Source of the DNA: Dehalococcoidia bacterium
GTDB lineage: Bacteria; Chloroflexota; Dehalococcoidia; Tepidiformales; Tepidiformaceae
Length of the DNA: 64,000 bases
NCBI GenBank assembly: GCA_009841435.1
Contig: VXLW01000069.1
Coordinates: 1 to 64,000 of the forward strand
Reading direction: 5' to 3'
The first letter of the stretch is position 1. Each line of letters starts with the position of its first letter. Shown here one piece after another: positions 52,597 to 61,377 of this stretch. Position numbers and translations under genes: made by a program. Below the pieces are notes generated by a model, which was not told the origin of the DNA, ran no database searches, and saw only the letters and a list, made by a program, of their open reading frames with translations.

Positions 52597-52709
52597 AGTC
52601 GCACCCACCGCCGACGCTACCCGCCGCGAGGCGGCGCTCTTCGGGCACTCCCCCTGCGAATTGCCTGAAGCCGTCGCTGTAGCCAACCAGGCCGAGCCAG
52701 GAGGTCGCC

Positions 52710-53384
52710 GTGAGCATCATCGTCGAGACCCTCGTCACCCTCCGACCCCCCGCGGTGATGCCCGTGTTCATCGAGGTGATGGCGGAGAAGGCCATGCCGC
52801 TCCTGAAGCGGCACGGCCTCGATCCGTTCGCTGCCTGGTCCCAAGCCGGTGGACCGGCGCAGCAGGTGATGCACCTCAGTCGCTTCGACAGTCTCGCCTC
52901 GTACGAACGGGCGCGAGCATCCATCGAGAAGGAGTCATCCCGGGGCACTTGGATCGTCGAGGCGCTGCAGGGCGTCGACGTCACGGAGGTCATCAGTGTT
53001 GGCGAGCCTTCGCCTTACTCGCCTGACGAACGGATCGATCGAGCGCTCGCGGAATCTGGCGCCTCTCCGAGGAAGTGTTTCCAGCGGATTGCGCGCATGC
53101 GCCTCGGCATGGAGGAGGAGGCGAAGGCGCATCTCGCCGTCATCATTCGTGAGGTCGAGAAGAACAGCGGCGCGATCCAGCTCATCACGGGCGTCCAATC
53201 GATTCTGGGTCGACGTGACGAGCTCAAGGACACATTCATCCTCCCCAAGGGTCAGGATGCGCTGGCCGAGGCACGAGCAGCAGAGGCCGCTATCGAGGGC
53301 GACACCGTCGATCGCTGGCACGCCTGCCTTAAGGAAGAGGAGACGCTCTTTCTGAACCCACTCCCCTACTCACCGATTCAGTAG
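52710..53384 (+). CDS. NIPSNAP-family protein, copy 2
   Basis: A 224-residue paralogue of the gene at 43.0 kb; blocks such as WSQAGGPAQQVMHLSRFDS, SYERARASI and the ending LPYSPIQ line up without gaps of note. GTG 52710 follows AGGAGGTCGCC, a strong ribosome site. It directly follows amidohydrolase 2, which suggests that the two act in one pathway; copy 1 is paired with the transporter and amidohydrolase 1. Confidence 0.8.
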   Translation: MSIIVETLVTLRPPAVMPVFIEVMAEKAMPLLKRHGLDPFAAWSQAGGPAQQVMHLSRFDSLASYERARASIEKESSRGTWIVEALQGVDVTEVISVGEPSPYSPDERIDRALAESGASPRKCFQRIARMRLGMEEEAKAHLAVIIREVEKNSGAIQLITGVQSILGRRDELKDTFILPKGQDALAEARAAEAAIEGDTVDRWHACLKEEETLFLNPLPYSPIQ

Positions 53385-53613
53385 CGCTGTGGGCGGACCC
53401 CCGTTGGCCGGGGGAGTCAGGTTGTCGCGGGGACCTCAGCGGCTCAGCGTGAAGCCCCCGTGGCCGTTCGCTGCAGCCCTTCGAGTTGCTGAGGATCCGG
53501 GAGAGCTGATGCCAGCGAGCGGCTCGACCACCAGGCGGTCAGGAGATCGTCTCGCTCCGCGTCCTTCGCACGCTGGGTTCCAGAACCCGCGCTCCGTCAG
53601 CTAACCAGGAGAG

Positions 53614-54474
53614 TCAGGTTTGGTCATCCGACCTCTGATGTACCCAGGAGCGCAGTGCTTCGCGGGCCTTGGGCCACCGGAGGATGCCGTGATCGCCGCC
53701 CGGCACGAGGACGAGCTCGGCGCCGGGAATCCCCTCCGCCAGCTCGACTCCGTGCTCAGTCGGAACGATGCTGTCGCTATCGCCGTGTATGACCAGAACG
53801 CGATGTTCGGCGAGGGGGCCGAGGTCCTCACTCGTGTCGAAGGTGAGGTGTGCGCGCCAGTTGCACAGCTCTCCCAAGGCGAACGCCTTTAGCTCTTCCT
53901 CGGGTGTCTCACGGATAACCTTGAACTGGGCGTCGACACGCGCATGCATCTCGCCGCGATCGGCCTCGATCGCACCCGGGTGGCGCACGCTCGGCAACTG
54001 AATGTTGTAGATGCTCTCCCGGCGGCGCTCGAAGACCGCATCGCTGCCCTCACGCGAAGCGAGCTCTACCATCTCGGCGAGGGGCGCATAGAAGGGAGCG
54101 TCCTTCATGTGGGCGCTGGTGTTGACCAGGGCGAGGGCGGCAATTCGCCCCGGATGACGAAGCGCTAGGGTCTGGGCGATCGTCCCGCCCATCGAACTGC
54201 CGACGATGACCGCCTCGTCGACGCCGAGATACGCGAGGAGCGCGGCCGCTTCGTCACCGAGGTCGTCCTGGGTGTAGACCTCGTCGCGAATCTCGCTTCG
54301 GCCGCAGTTGCGCCGGTCGTACTCAATCAAGCGGACCTGGTCGACGGCCTCCCGGATGGGCGGGGCGAGAGCTACGGAGGTACCACCGAAGCCACCGTGG
54401 ATGAAGAGCACGGGATAACCGGAGCCGGTGTCCGTGTAGTTGATCTGCCAGCCGCCGATGTCGGCCGTGGGCAT
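53614..54474 (-). CDS. alpha/beta-fold hydrolase
   Basis: A 286-residue serine hydrolase. VLFIHGGFGGTS is the oxyanion loop, VGSSMGGTIAQ the nucleophile elbow, HGDSDSIVPTEHG the acid region and PGGDHGILRW the His. It resembles lactonases and proline-iminopeptidase-like hydrolases. It is the only minus-strand intact gene in the island and faces amidohydrolase copy 3 divergently, so the 437-base gap carries both promoters. Confidence 0.87.
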   Translation of the reverse strand: MPTADIGGWQINYTDTGSGYPVLFIHGGFGGTSVALAPPIREAVDQVRLIEYDRRNCGRSEIRDEVYTQDDLGDEAAALLAYLGVDEAVIVGSSMGGTIAQTLALRHPGRIAALALVNTSAHMKDAPFYAPLAEMVELASREGSDAVFERRRESIYNIQLPSVRHPGAIEADRGEMHARVDAQFKVIRETPEEELKAFALGELCNWRAHLTFDTSEDLGPLAEHRVLVIHGDSDSIVPTEHGVELAEGIPGAELVLVPGGDHGILRWPKAREALRSWVHQRSDDQT

Positions 54475-54911
54475 CGTTTGGGCCTCCTTGCGCCAAGAGC
54501 GCTGGCGATGATAGCCCTCGTAGGCATCTTGCCTAGCGGATACACAGTGACTTGTGCCGATCGCGACGATCGAAGCAGCCGCCGCGCATCTGGGGGGCGG
54601 TCTCCTACTGAGCGTCGAAAGAGGAAAAGGATCGTCACCTCGGCGCTGGTAGCTTCTGCTCTAAGGGACGAGCCAGGACTATCCCTTCTCTCCTTGCTCG
54701 GTGTCCAACGTGTGCTGTCTGAGAAACCCATCCGCGCTGAGCTACCACGTTCTGAGACACCCCCCGGGAGGCTCGATCTCGGCGTCGCATACGGATTCTG
54801 CTTAGTGCTCAACGCATGGTGCTATGCTGCGCCCAACGGCCCGCTCAGAATCGAAGTCGATGCGCGCCGAGGGCTTGGGCTGCGGACACGGCGCTGAAGT
54901 GAGGGAGTGCC
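54475..54911. other. divergent promoter gap
   Basis: No gene is supported here. TGCTATGCT (54820-54828) is an extended -10-like element about 84 bases before amidohydrolase copy 3; its -35 region is weak. Base composition is noticeably less G+C-rich than the chromosome on either side. Confidence 0.35.
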
Positions 54912-55802
54912 ATGGCAGAGTTCGAAACCGTCATCATCGGCGGTACCATCATCGACGGCCTCCGCACACCGCGATTCACCGCAGACATAGGGATCAAGGG
55001 TGGTCGGGTAGCGTACATCGGCCGGCTGCAGCCCCATGAGGGTGACGAGGTGATCGACGCCAGCGGGCTAATCGTCGCCCCCGGCTTCGTGGACGTGCAC
55101 ACCCACTACGACGGCCAGATCTTCTGGGATCCCTACTGCACGATGTCGGGCTGGCACGGCATCACCTCAGTCGTGGTGGGGAACTGTGGCTTCAGCTTTG
55201 CGCCGGTGAGGCCCGAGATGCGCGACCGGGCAATGCTCATGCTCTCCCGAACGGAGGCCATCGAGCTCGAGGCCCTCCAAGCGGGGATGCCGTGGGACTG
55301 GGTCACCTTCCCCGAATACCTCGACAGCCTCGATCGACAGGCGAAGGGCGTGAACGTCACGAGCTACTGCGGCGTTTCGCCGCTCATGATGTGGGTCATG
55401 GGACTGGAGGCCGGGAAAGGGCGAACGGCGACGGACGACGAGATCGAGCAGATGTGCGTCCTTCTCGACGAGGCACTGGAGGCGGGAGCCTGCGGCTGGT
55501 CTGCACAGTGGGCAGGGAATGACAGCGGTCAGCGCGACTACGACGGCACATCAATGCTCTCCGACCTCATGTCGGTGGAGCAAGCTCATGGCTTCTCGGA
55601 GGTGCTAGCAAGGCGCCGCACGGGGTTGACGCAGATCAACGGCCACGGGGCGAACCGCCCATTTACGGAGACTTGGGCGAGGCACGAAAAGCTCGCTGAG
55701 ATCAGCGGACGGCCCGTGCTCCACAACGTGGTCGAGTTCTTTACGGACCAGCAGGGCAACGCGGTGGGGAACTACCGGGAGACGATCGAGTGGCTCAACG
55801 CA
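54912..55802 (+). pseudogene. amidohydrolase copy 3, truncated at residue 295
   Basis: The first 295 residues align residue for residue with copy 2, including DVHTHYDGQI, VVGNCGFSFAP, QINGHG and VLHNVVEFF. Homology stops after IEWLN; in copy 2 the protein continues for another 282 residues with the metal-binding Asp (SDGGAH). The frame runs on to 56021 over unrelated DNA. The start and ribosome site (GAGGGAG) are intact, so a half protein could be made, but it should be inactive. Confidence 0.85.
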
Positions 55803-56509
55803 TGCAAGCGCTCGAGTTCTGTGTCGACGCTAGCGATGGTGTCCGCCAAGTCCCTCTCTTCGGGGGTGAACCAGTCCGACGGTTGGCTTAGTCGAGGCGG
55901 CGGGACCGGTACCGACGCCGGGTCATTCTCGTGGACGTCAGCGAGGAAGGCCCTAAACCAGGCCGCGAGGTCAACCGTCTGTGGCAGAAGCAGTGCTGTG
56001 GGAGTTCCTGGTTCTCTGTAACCCGATCTCACAACGTCTGGCAGTGGCAATCGAAGCGCCACAGCGTGGCCGGAGGTTGTCTGAACTAAGGTGTTGGCTT
56101 CCTGGCGCGATGTACCGGCAACAGGGGGTGGGTTTTCTGCAACGCACAGCTGCCTGTTCAGGTCAAGGGCAAGTGGCTCATACCCCTTCGCGCAGTCGGG
56201 AGGCACTGTCAGTTCGCGCTCCGTGTTGCCGATGTTCGTTCTGGAGTAGTGCCGACTAGAACTGTATGGGCGCAAGTCCGGCCAGTTCATGGACATCGGC
56301 CCCACGGTCAATAAGTTGACCTCCTCACTGATACGAGCCTGATCGAGGGCGCGGGCGACAACAATGTCCGTCTCCGTCCAACTGAAGGCTCGGAGGTAGC
56401 CAGCTACCGAGCCGGCGCTCCTTAGCTCACCACACAGTAGAGCAATCGACTGAATCTGGGTTTCGTCCAATCCAATCGCGGCCACCCTTGGTCGCTTGCT
56501 GCTGGGCAT
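55803..56509 (-). pseudogene. unknown protein gene, 3' end lost at the island scar
   Basis: About 235 residues are readable from ATG 56509 (MPSSKRPRVAAIGLDETQ). An alternating strand/helix start (VAAIGLDETQIQSIALL...ETDIVVARAL) suggests a receiver-like or Rossmann-type N-terminal domain; later come a Pro-rich stretch and a predicted coiled helix (ERDLADTIASVDTELERL). The last ten codons before the stop at 55772 are simply the reverse of the amidohydrolase fragment, so the true C-terminus is gone. No family recognised. Codon bias is weaker than in neighbouring genes, which fits transfer. Confidence 0.55.
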
Positions 56510-56635
56510 ACTCTGACTCCGCTTCTATGCGTTCTAAGCATCCGGCCTACTGTGACTACGCACCCTGATCTTACTTCGCCTTTGTTTCGCCCCCCACCTT
56601 GTCTGCATGCCCCCCGGCTGGCCACCTGCTGTCCC

Positions 56636-56641
56636 TATAAT
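56636..56641 (+). promoter_or_regulatory. consensus -10 box before the PhyH gene
   Basis: TATAAT occurs 31 bases upstream of the PhyH start at 56673. No good -35 box is at the standard distance, so an activator or an alternative spacing may be used. Its presence excludes the in-frame ATG at 56640 as the start. Confidence 0.5.
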
Positions 56642-56672
56642 GGCGACGCCAGCGGGCGCCAGGAGCAGCGAG

Positions 56673-57560
56673 ATGACTACAGACACTGTCGCGGCGAGCT
56701 ATGACCTTGACCCTGCCGATCCGGTCGCGGGGATCACGGATGAGGTGATTGCGCGCTGGGAGAAGGATGGCGTGGTCATGCTGCGCGGGGCGCTTGGTCC
56801 CGAGTGGATGATGCTGCTCGCGATGGGGCTGGGACGGGTGCTCGCCGACACGGGCATGCACAAGGCCAAGTTCTACGAGGGTACGAGCGGGGAGTTCGAG
56901 GAGACTGTTCGGAACTTCGACCGCTCGTTCGAGATCAGGCGCCTGCTGTACGACTCGCCAATCAAGAAGATCCTGGGGCGGTTCATCAGGTCGGAGAACG
57001 TCTGGTACTACTCGGACGAGTTCTTCCTGAAGCACGAGGGCGGGGCGGAGCGCACGCCGTGGCACCAGGACACGCCGTACTACCCGATCGGCGGGTCGCA
57101 GTTCGCCTCGATGTGGATCTCGCTGGACGAGCTCAAGCGGGAAGAGTGCCTGGAGTTCGTCGCGGGGAGCCACCTGGGGACGATGTACGACGGATTCAAC
57201 CCGTCGAAGCCCGAGGACCCGTCGAGCGGGTTCTACGGCGAGGAGCTGCCGATCCTGCCGGACATCCAGGCGGACCGGGACAGCTTCCCGATCGTCGGCT
57301 GGGAGGTGAACCCCGGCGACGTGATCGTGTCCAACCCGCACATCATCCACGGCGGCGGTCCGACGAACCTCGACAGCCAGCGCCGCGCCCTTGCGGTGCG
57401 GATGTTCGGCGACGACGTCGTGTTCGCGGAGCGGCCGGCGTCGCGACCGACGGTGCCGATGACGCCGGGGCTGGGCATCCACCTGAAGCCGGGGGAGCCG
57501 CTGCGCAGCCCCTGGTATCCGCAGCTCGACCCGCCGCCCCCGTCGGAGAGTTACGGCTAG
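56673..57560 (+). CDS. phytanoyl-CoA dioxygenase (PhyH) family protein
   Basis: A 295-residue Fe(II)/2-oxoglutarate oxygenase. TPWHQDTPYYPI gives the His-x-Asp pair and NPHIIHGGGPTNLDSQRRALAVR the distal His and the 2-oxoglutarate-binding Arg. ATG 56673 has AGGAG eight bases upstream and lies downstream of TATAAT, so it is preferred over earlier ATGs. The substrate could be an acyl-CoA, a fatty acid or another small molecule. The P450 gene follows after 74 bases in the same direction, suggesting two oxidations in one pathway. Confidence 0.88.
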   Translation: MTTDTVAASYDLDPADPVAGITDEVIARWEKDGVVMLRGALGPEWMMLLAMGLGRVLADTGMHKAKFYEGTSGEFEETVRNFDRSFEIRRLLYDSPIKKILGRFIRSENVWYYSDEFFLKHEGGAERTPWHQDTPYYPIGGSQFASMWISLDELKREECLEFVAGSHLGTMYDGFNPSKPEDPSSGFYGEELPILPDIQADRDSFPIVGWEVNPGDVIVSNPHIIHGGGPTNLDSQRRALAVRMFGDDVVFAERPASRPTVPMTPGLGIHLKPGEPLRSPWYPQLDPPPPSESYG

Positions 57561-57634
57561 GACGCAGGGATCCGAACCCCGGACTTACCGGGCAATGCAC
57601 TAAGCTGAAGGCGACCCCCGCGAAGGAGGTTCGC

Positions 57635-58960
57635 ATGGCGCTTCGCGACACGTTCCGTTCCGCCATCGCGCCCCTGTACATCCGCGGGCGGCTGCTGCAG
57701 GAACGCATGGAGTCGGGGGTGGCATGGTTCCCGCTGGACCCTGGGTACATCGCCGACCCCTACCCCACCTACCGGAAGCTGCGAGAGCGCGATCCGTACC
57801 ACGAGAGCCGGCTCACGGGGATGCTCATCGTTTCCCGCTATGAGGACGTGGACGCAATCCTTCGCGACCACAGGCGGTTCCGGAACAGCGACCGCGACTG
57901 GGGCGGAGACAACCTCGTGAACACGAGCATCCGGCGGGGTCTGACGCCCTCACTGCTCTCCCTCGACCCACCCGACCACACGCGCCTGCGCGGGCTCGTG
58001 AATCGGGCGTTCACGCCGCGGGTGATGGCGCGGATGGAGGACCACGTCCGCGCGACGGCGCATGCGCTGCTGGACGAGGTCGGGGACAGCAACGAGTTCG
58101 ACCTGATGTCGAACCTGGCGACGCTGCTGCCGATGGTGGTGATCGCGGAGATGATCGGCGTGCCCACGAACGACCGCGAGCGGTTCAAGACGTGGTCGGA
58201 CCGGTTCGCGCGGGTGCTCGAACCGAACCTGACGGCAGAGGAAGGACGTCTGGTGCTGGAAACGGCGGACGAGTTCGAGCGGTACTTCGCCCCCACCATC
58301 GAGGAGCGCCGGCGGGAGCCGAGGGAAGACCTCGTGTCGCGACTGGCGCAGGCGGAGGAGGATGGCCAGAAGCTGACGAACGAGGAGACGCAGGTGACGC
58401 TGCGCCTTCTGCTGGTCGCGGGGAACGAGACGACCACGAACCTCATCGGGAACGGGCTTCGCGCCCTTCTCCAGCATCCCGAGCAGCTGCAGCTCCTGCG
58501 GGAGCAGCCGGAGCTGATCCCGAACGCGATCGAGGAGCTCCTGCGGTACGACGCGCCCGTGCAGCTCGACGGCCGGTACCTGGCGGAGGATGTCGAGATC
58601 GGCGGAAAGATCGCGAAGAAGAACTCGCGGATAGGGCTGACCATCGGCGGGGCGAACCGCGACCCGGAGCAGTTCAGCGACCCAGACAGGCTCGACCTGA
58701 CGCGGGAGGAGACGGTCAACATCTCCTTCGGGCGAGGCATCCACCACTGCCTCGGGGCGCCGCTGGCGAGGCTCGAGGGACGCATCGCCTTCGAGGTGCT
58801 GCTGGAGCGTTTCGACGAGATCGAGTTCGGGTCACAGGAGCCGGTCTACAAGCCGAACATCGTCCTGCGAGGTCTGAGGCAGTTCCCCATCCGGGTGCGC
58901 CACCGGGGTGGCCGCAGCCTCGCGGGGGCGGAGCCGGAGCCGACGGCGGCAGCGGGATAG
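57635..58960 (+). CDS. cytochrome P450
   Basis: A 441-residue soluble bacterial P450. The I-helix oxygen site is LLVAGNETTTN, the K-helix ExxR is EELLR, and the heme loop FGRGIHHCLG gives Cys372 as thiolate ligand. SLDPPDHTRLRGLVNRAFTPR is the C-helix region. AAGGAGG precedes ATG 57635. The tail after RHRGG is disordered. No ferredoxin gene is next to it, so an electron donor must come from elsewhere. Confidence 0.94.
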   Translation: MALRDTFRSAIAPLYIRGRLLQERMESGVAWFPLDPGYIADPYPTYRKLRERDPYHESRLTGMLIVSRYEDVDAILRDHRRFRNSDRDWGGDNLVNTSIRRGLTPSLLSLDPPDHTRLRGLVNRAFTPRVMARMEDHVRATAHALLDEVGDSNEFDLMSNLATLLPMVVIAEMIGVPTNDRERFKTWSDRFARVLEPNLTAEEGRLVLETADEFERYFAPTIEERRREPREDLVSRLAQAEEDGQKLTNEETQVTLRLLLVAGNETTTNLIGNGLRALLQHPEQLQLLREQPELIPNAIEELLRYDAPVQLDGRYLAEDVEIGGKIAKKNSRIGLTIGGANRDPEQFSDPDRLDLTREETVNISFGRGIHHCLGAPLARLEGRIAFEVLLERFDEIEFGSQEPVYKPNIVLRGLRQFPIRVRHRGGRSLAGAEPEPTAAAG

Positions 58961-59167
58961 ACGGCCTCCCTCCAACGTCTCCTCCTACGCAGTCCGCTGT
59001 GCTTCTTTTCACGAACTGGACCGGTGATTCTTTTCACATATTGCAGGACTAGTTGTGCGAATTGCATCCTCGAATTCGTGCGCTGTAGTGCCTTGACGAG
59101 CCGCGTACGATTGCGGAACACTCGATCTGAAGGGACCGAATACACACCGTGCGAAAGGGGGGTTGAG

Positions 59168-59641
59168 ATGGTGACAGAGAGTCGAGAACACCCAGCAGAC
59201 ACCGGGGATGGCGAGCGGCTCCGCGGCCCGGAGGCGCTGCAACACGCGCGGGAGCGGATGGATACCGCCATCGTCGCGTCGGCGGAGGACGCAATGGGCT
59301 GGGCCGGCGGCCTGCACGACGCGCTCGATGAGCTGGCCGACGTCCTTCGCCGGCACCGGGATGCGTCGGAGCGGCCCGGAGGCAGCCTCGACGAGATGGA
59401 GAGGATGGAGCCGCGGCTCAGCGGGCGCATCGAGCAGTCGCGGGCCGAGCACCAGCCCCTTATCGACCGTACGGAGGAGCTCCGGGATACGGTGGCGCAG
59501 CAGATGGAGGGGGGCAGAGTGGAGGTCAACCACCTTCGCGGCATTGCGGGACGGCTGGAGAGCGATTTCCGCCACCACATCGCGGCTGGGATCGAGCTCA
59601 CCTACGAAGCCTTCGAACGCGACATGGGCGGGGAAGGCTAG
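59168..59641 (+). CDS. helical protein of unknown function upstream of dodecin
   Basis: A 157-residue, almost wholly alpha-helical, acidic protein with several spaced His and Glu (LHDALDELADVLRRHRD, SRAEHQPLI, DFRHHIAAG). A four-helix, hemerythrin-like bundle is conceivable but not shown. The ATG has AAAGGGGGG upstream. The 207-base gap before it contains two TTGC half-sites (59041-59044, 59063-59066) like those of the PadR-gene palindrome at 61.3 kb. It may be one transcript with dodecin, 45 bases downstream. Confidence 0.6.
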   Translation: MVTESREHPADTGDGERLRGPEALQHARERMDTAIVASAEDAMGWAGGLHDALDELADVLRRHRDASERPGGSLDEMERMEPRLSGRIEQSRAEHQPLIDRTEELRDTVAQQMEGGRVEVNHLRGIAGRLESDFRHHIAAGIELTYEAFERDMGGEG

Positions 59642-59686
59642 GCCCGGATCCAGGGACAACGCGGAAACGCGGGAAGGAACGATTCC

Positions 59687-59920
59687 ATGGACGAGCCACA
59701 CACCTACAAGATCGTCGAACTCGTTGGCTCCTCGCCGGACGGCGTGGATGCGGCCATCGCCAACGCGCTGGAGCGCGCCAGCCGGACGCTGCGCAACCTC
59801 GACTGGTTCGAGGTACGGCAGATCCGGGGCGCGATCAGCGATGGGCAGGCGGCGGCGACGCAGGTCACGCTGGGCGTCGGCTTCCGAATCCTCAGTCCTG
59901 AGGATCTTCACCGGGAGTGA
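59687..59920 (+). CDS. dodecin (flavin-binding)
   Basis: A 77-residue dodecin: YKIVELVGSSPDGVDAAIANAL, RASRTLRNLDWFEVRQIRG and VTLGVGFRI match the family throughout. Twelve copies form a hollow sphere that stores flavins or coenzyme A; the Trp of LDWFEV stacks on the ligand. It may buffer FMN/FAD for the flavoenzymes in this genome. Upstream is the helical gene; downstream, after 81 bases, the lipase-like hydrolase. Confidence 0.92.
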   Translation: MDEPHTYKIVELVGSSPDGVDAAIANALERASRTLRNLDWFEVRQIRGAISDGQAAATQVTLGVGFRILSPEDLHRE

Positions 59921-60001
59921 CGCCTGAAATGCGGGCGGCATGCCGGTACATGCTGTAAACTGCACATAGCTGGAAATCAGCGCGAGGAGCACCTTTCCGG
60001 C

Positions 60002-60790
60002 ATGCCGCCCGAGGGCGCCGCGGCGCCGTTCACCGACCGCTACCAGGACGATCACTCGGTACAGCCGATCCTCACTCCCATCGGGAATGAGATCGGCTGC
60101 TATCGCGAGTGGATGCGGCTGCGCCTCTCGCCCGTCTACTACGGGCGCGGCGTTCCCCACGGGAACGGGGAGCCAGTGGTGGTGGTGCCCGGGTTCATGG
60201 GGACCGACCTCTCGCTCATGGAGGTGTTCTGGTGGCTGGGGCGGATCGGGTACCGGCCGTACTACTCGGGGCTGGGGCTGAACGTCGACTGTCCGAATGC
60301 TTCAAGCGACCTCGTGCTGGGCACGGTGCGACGCGCTGCGGAGGAGACGGGTCAGCGCGTACACCTCATTGGACATAGCCTGGGAGCGCTGATCGCACGG
60401 AGCGCGGCGTTCGAGCATCCGGAGTCGGTGGACCTGCTGATCTCGCTGGCGGCGCCGTTCAACGAGGTGGCGTACGTTCACCCGGCGCTGATCGAGGCGA
60501 TGGCGGCGGTGCGCAGGGGGGCGGGCTCACACCTGACCTGGAATGTGTCCCCTGCTTGCTACAGCGGGCACTGCACGTGCCGCTTCACGGCCAACATCAT
60601 GCGGCCGCGCCGGCCGACGTTCCGCCGGCGGGCGCTCTACGCGGAGCAAGACGGGTTGGTCAGCCCGGAGAGCTGCATCGAGGACGAGCCCGAGTACAAC
60701 ATCGGGATCGCGACGAGCCACTACGGAATCATCTACAGCAGCGAGGCCTACCGGACGGTGGCCGAGCTGCTGGCGGAAGCGAGCGGCTAG
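60002..60790 (+). CDS. lipase/esterase-like alpha/beta hydrolase
   Basis: A 262-residue hydrolase of the triacylglycerol-lipase/PGAP1-like group. VVVVPGFMGTDLSLMEVFWWLG is the oxyanion strand, HLIGHSLGALIARS the nucleophile elbow, AEQDGLVSP the acid and ATSHYGIIYS the His. Two close cysteines in YSGHCTCRF are unusual. Position in the PHA locus suggests work on acyl esters or PHA-granule lipids; that is inference. Its TAG shares CTAG with the convergent phasin gene. Confidence 0.83.
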   Translation: MPPEGAAAPFTDRYQDDHSVQPILTPIGNEIGCYREWMRLRLSPVYYGRGVPHGNGEPVVVVPGFMGTDLSLMEVFWWLGRIGYRPYYSGLGLNVDCPNASSDLVLGTVRRAAEETGQRVHLIGHSLGALIARSAAFEHPESVDLLISLAAPFNEVAYVHPALIEAMAAVRRGAGSHLTWNVSPACYSGHCTCRFTANIMRPRRPTFRRRALYAEQDGLVSPESCIEDEPEYNIGIATSHYGIIYSSEAYRTVAELLAEASG

Positions 60791-61272
60791 ACCTTCGCCC
60801 CGGTCTTCGCGTTCTGCTTCGCGGGGGTCCCGCTGGTGGCGGCGGTGAAGCTGTCGAGGCCCTTCTGGAAGAGGTCGGCCCAGGGGTTCGAGGCCTGCCA
60901 CTCGCGGGAGAGGTCGAGGGCGGCTTCGGCAGCGGTGCGGCTGGCGTTGAGGAGGCTGTCGAGCGCCTCGCGGGCCTCGCCGCTGGCGGCGACGGCTTCC
61001 TTGTAGGCGGTCTGGGTGAAGTCGAGAGCCTGGCTCTGGGCGGCGACGGCCGACTCCATGATGGCCGAGTAGGCGGCCGCCATGTCGGAAGGGTCGGCGG
61101 CGACGCGCTTCGCGAGGTCGAGGGTCTGGCGCTGGGCGGCGGTCACCTCGGCGAGGAGCTGGCGGGAGAGGCCGAGTCCGCGCTCGTTGGCCTGCTCGAT
61201 GGCGCGGGTGAGGGCGTCGTAGCTCTCGAGGAGGGCGTTGAAGTACTGCTCGGTCTGGGAATTGGCGCTCAT
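60787..61272 (-). CDS. phasin-family protein
   Basis: A 161-residue, Ala/Gln-rich helical protein: EQYFNALLESYDALTRAIEQANERG, QRQTLDLAKRVA and the later QALDFTQTAYKEAVAASGEAREAL fit the phasin (granule-associated) family. It would coat PHA granules. It is divergent from a PadR repressor, with 105 bases between carrying a clear palindrome, which suggests direct repression when no polymer is present. Confidence 0.78.
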   Translation of the reverse strand: MSANSQTEQYFNALLESYDALTRAIEQANERGLGLSRQLLAEVTAAQRQTLDLAKRVAADPSDMAAAYSAIMESAVAAQSQALDFTQTAYKEAVAASGEAREALDSLLNASRTAAEAALDLSREWQASNPWADLFQKGLDSFTAATSGTPAKQNAKTGAKV

Positions 61273-61325
61273 GGTGTGGCTCCGCTGGTGGTTTGTGATG
61301 AAAGAAGGTTAGGGCCGGCGGCAGC

Positions 61326-61351
61326 TACATGCAAATTGCATATTGCGTGTA
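61326..61351. promoter_or_regulatory. nested palindromic operator between phasin and PadR genes
   Basis: ATGCAAATTGCAT (61329-61341) is a perfect palindrome (six-base arms, one-base centre). It is nested in a wider repeat TACATGCAA (61326-61334) ... TTGCGTGTA (61343-61351) with one mismatch. PadR dimers bind such long inverted repeats, so this is probably the autoregulatory site controlling both divergent genes. Confidence 0.65.
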
Positions 61352-61377
61352 TCGGCACCTAGCAACAGAATGTCCTC

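Larger units (their letters stand above)
42613..56600. other. candidate genomic island downstream of tRNA-Lys
   Basis: The block starts at a tRNA gene and has looser packing than the rest of the window (gaps of 415, 393 and 437 bases). It contains duplicated genes found nowhere else in the window: two NIPSNAP and three amidohydrolase copies. It ends near a scar where two genes on opposite strands are cut. Functions are uptake and catabolism: peptide-type ABC permeases and binding protein, hydrolases, a VOC protein. No integrase or transposase remains, so the boundaries and origin are inferred. Confidence 0.45.

Noticed and set aside
55803-56021. C-terminal extension of amidohydrolase 3 as a new functional domain
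   Set aside because: The frame after codon 295 is antisense to the unknown minus-strand gene and has no motif; it is a chance read-through past the scar.
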